In this document: piece after piece, positions 62,987 through 64,000 of the stretch | Layout: the number at the start of each line of letters is the position of its first letter | How positions within the stretch are numbered: position 1 is the stretch's first letter | Assembly: GCA_965277355.1 (NCBI GenBank) | Contig: CBDICN010000002.1 | Location: forward strand, 1,116,001-1,180,000 | DNA length: 64,000 nt | Direction: 5' to 3' | From: RH-AL1 sp965277355 | GTDB taxonomy: Bacteria; Pseudomonadota; Alphaproteobacteria; Rhizobiales; Beijerinckiaceae | Translations under genes and position numbers: made by a program | Notes under the pieces: generated by a model | Told to the model about the DNA's origin: nothing | The model's input: the letters and a program-made list of their open reading frames with translations, nothing else | The model's database searches: none

Positions 62987-64000
62987 TCACTCCGCGGCGA
63001 CCGGCGGCGGGTGGGCTAGCCGATCGTGAGCCCTGAGAACCGGGATCATCGCCGTGGCGATGGCCCGGGCAAAAAGGGGCGGCACGGCATTGCCCACCTG
63101 GCGGTAACGGCTGTGCCGATCGCCGTGCAGGAAATGGTAGCTGTCGTCGAAGGAATGCAGACGCGCGAACTCACGCACTGTGAGCGCCCGCGGCGTCTCG
63201 TAGTGGTAGACGCAGTCGGCCTTGGTGTTGAGGGTCCAGCTAAAATGGTCGGGATGGAGCTTCCGGTAGGCAAAGAAGTACTTGCGGCTTAGGTTTTCGC
63301 GGCCCAGCTCAGGCCCCCATTTCTGGCCGTTCAGGTAGCGCGCCGACAGAGCCTCGGTCAGATCGCGAAAATTGCCGCCTTTCGGGATGGCCTTCAATCT
63401 GACGACCGTGTCCTCGCGAATGGACGGCACGTCGGCGTTGAACAGCTCACGCGATCCCGCGCGGCGCGCCTGCTGATAGGCGCTCGCGGCGTCGTCTTCG
63501 TAGGCAAGCGCTTCGTTGGAAGGATACCGGAGCAGCTTTTCGCTTGGCCTCAGGTGGGTCAGGTCGCCGATCGCCTGGCGAACCGTCACAAGCTCCGTGC
63601 GGTCGGGATCGCGTAGCCAGTCGAAACTCGGATTTGCCGCATCGTGCTTCGCGTGCCGGTAAGTGGCACCTTTGCATCCCTGGACGCGGATAAGGCGCGG
63701 CAATTCAACCTCAGCGGCTGGAAAGACCGGCTCGGCGCGAAGGTCGCCCCTCACGCCGACAAATACGACCCGTAGCCGGTTCTGAGGGACGCCGAAGTTA
63801 GCGGCGTCGAGGACACGGCTTTGGACTCGATATTCTCCACCAAGCGCAAGGTCTTCGACGATCTGCTTACGAATCGCACCACCCGCGAGGTTTTCGAGCC
63901 CTGGCACGTTCTCCATCACGAACATGCGCGGCCGGACGGTCTCCAAGAGCTGCACAAAATGCCGATAAAGGCTGTTCCGGGGATCCTCGATGATCCGCTG
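62987..64000 (-). CDS. DNA (cytosine-5-)methyltransferase, partial (runs off right edge)
   Basis: The frame is open from the right edge (64000) to its stop at 62987, giving 337 residues of the C-terminal part. Visible motifs are VI (MFVMENVPGLEN), VIII (PQNRLRVVFVG), a variable target-recognition region (~residues 90-250), IX (RALTVREFARLHSFDD), and X (YRQVGNAVPP). Motif I and the catalytic Pro-Cys (motif IV) lie upstream of the window edge. The enzyme methylates C5 of cytosine; specificity cannot be read from sequence. It forms a cassette with vsr and the putative restriction endonuclease. Start unknown. Confidence 0.95.
   Translation of the reverse strand, partial: QRIIEDPRNSLYRHFVQLLETVRPRMFVMENVPGLENLAGGAIRKQIVEDLALGGEYRVQSRVLDAANFGVPQNRLRVVFVGVRGDLRAEPVFPAAEVELPRLIRVQGCKGATYRHAKHDAANPSFDWLRDPDRTELVTVRQAIGDLTHLRPSEKLLRYPSNEALAYEDDAASAYQQARRAGSRELFNADVPSIREDTVVRLKAIPKGGNFRDLTEALSARYLNGQKWGPELGRENLSRKYFFAYRKLHPDHFSWTLNTKADCVYHYETPRALTVREFARLHSFDDSYHFLHGDRHSRYRQVGNAVPPLFARAIATAMIPVLRAHDRLAHPPPVAAE

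Overview
The window is high-GC DNA (about two-thirds G+C by eye) from an alphaproteobacterium, most likely order Hyphomicrobiales (Rhizobiales). The evidence is the cell-cycle regulator GcrA next to argD-argF-hslO, alphaproteobacterial-type AddAB linked to trxA, the long isocitrate lyase divergent from a ScfR-type regulator, a class II (plant-like) glutamate-cysteine ligase, an alpha-type HisRS, a ROSE-type leader on an hsp20 gene and several YkuD L,D-transpeptidases. The genus cannot be told. No rRNA, tRNA, insertion sequence, prophage or CRISPR array was recognised.

Layout. 0-9 kb: end of an unknown gene, gshA, a Flp-type pilin, a DUF937 protein, a MATE exporter, a decayed cation-efflux gene, an acetyltransferase, small secreted proteins, an SDR and MgtC. 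9-17 kb: gcrA, addB, addA and trxA on the minus strand (recombinational repair and redox). 17-25 kb: argD-argF-hslO (overlapping stops and starts), then a carotenoid oxygenase and a one-polypeptide fusion of a nitronate-monooxygenase-like flavoprotein with an acyl-CoA synthetase. 25-29 kb: aceA divergent from its likely regulator scfR, with two perfect palindromes between. 29-36 kb: a broken glutathione transferase gene and gltB-gltD. 36-60 kb: mainly cell-envelope functions, namely a lytic transglycosylase, five L,D-transpeptidases, an SGNH hydrolase, a beta-barrel porin-like protein and low-complexity secreted proteins. Among them lie hsp20, rRNA modification genes (rsmC, rsuA), an ATP-grasp/alpha-E pair and hisS. 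60-64 kb: a restriction-modification island with a remnant of a type ISP enzyme, Vsr, a probable restriction endonuclease and a cytosine-5 methyltransferase that runs off the right edge.

The most unusual structures are: (1) seven copies of an 18-bp palindrome (TGTCGSC-N4-GGCGACR) spaced mostly about three helical turns apart, immediately upstream of an orphan HipB-like HTH gene at the edge of the restriction-modification island; (2) the flavoprotein/acyl-CoA synthetase fusion next to a carotenoid oxygenase; (3) five L,D-transpeptidases within 20 kb together with secreted proteins carrying an AAD sequence at the predicted signal cleavage site; (4) two genes that appear to have decayed the same way, by internal deletion plus frameshift.

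Start sites were chosen by Shine-Dalgarno position and family alignment from memory; no database search was possible.
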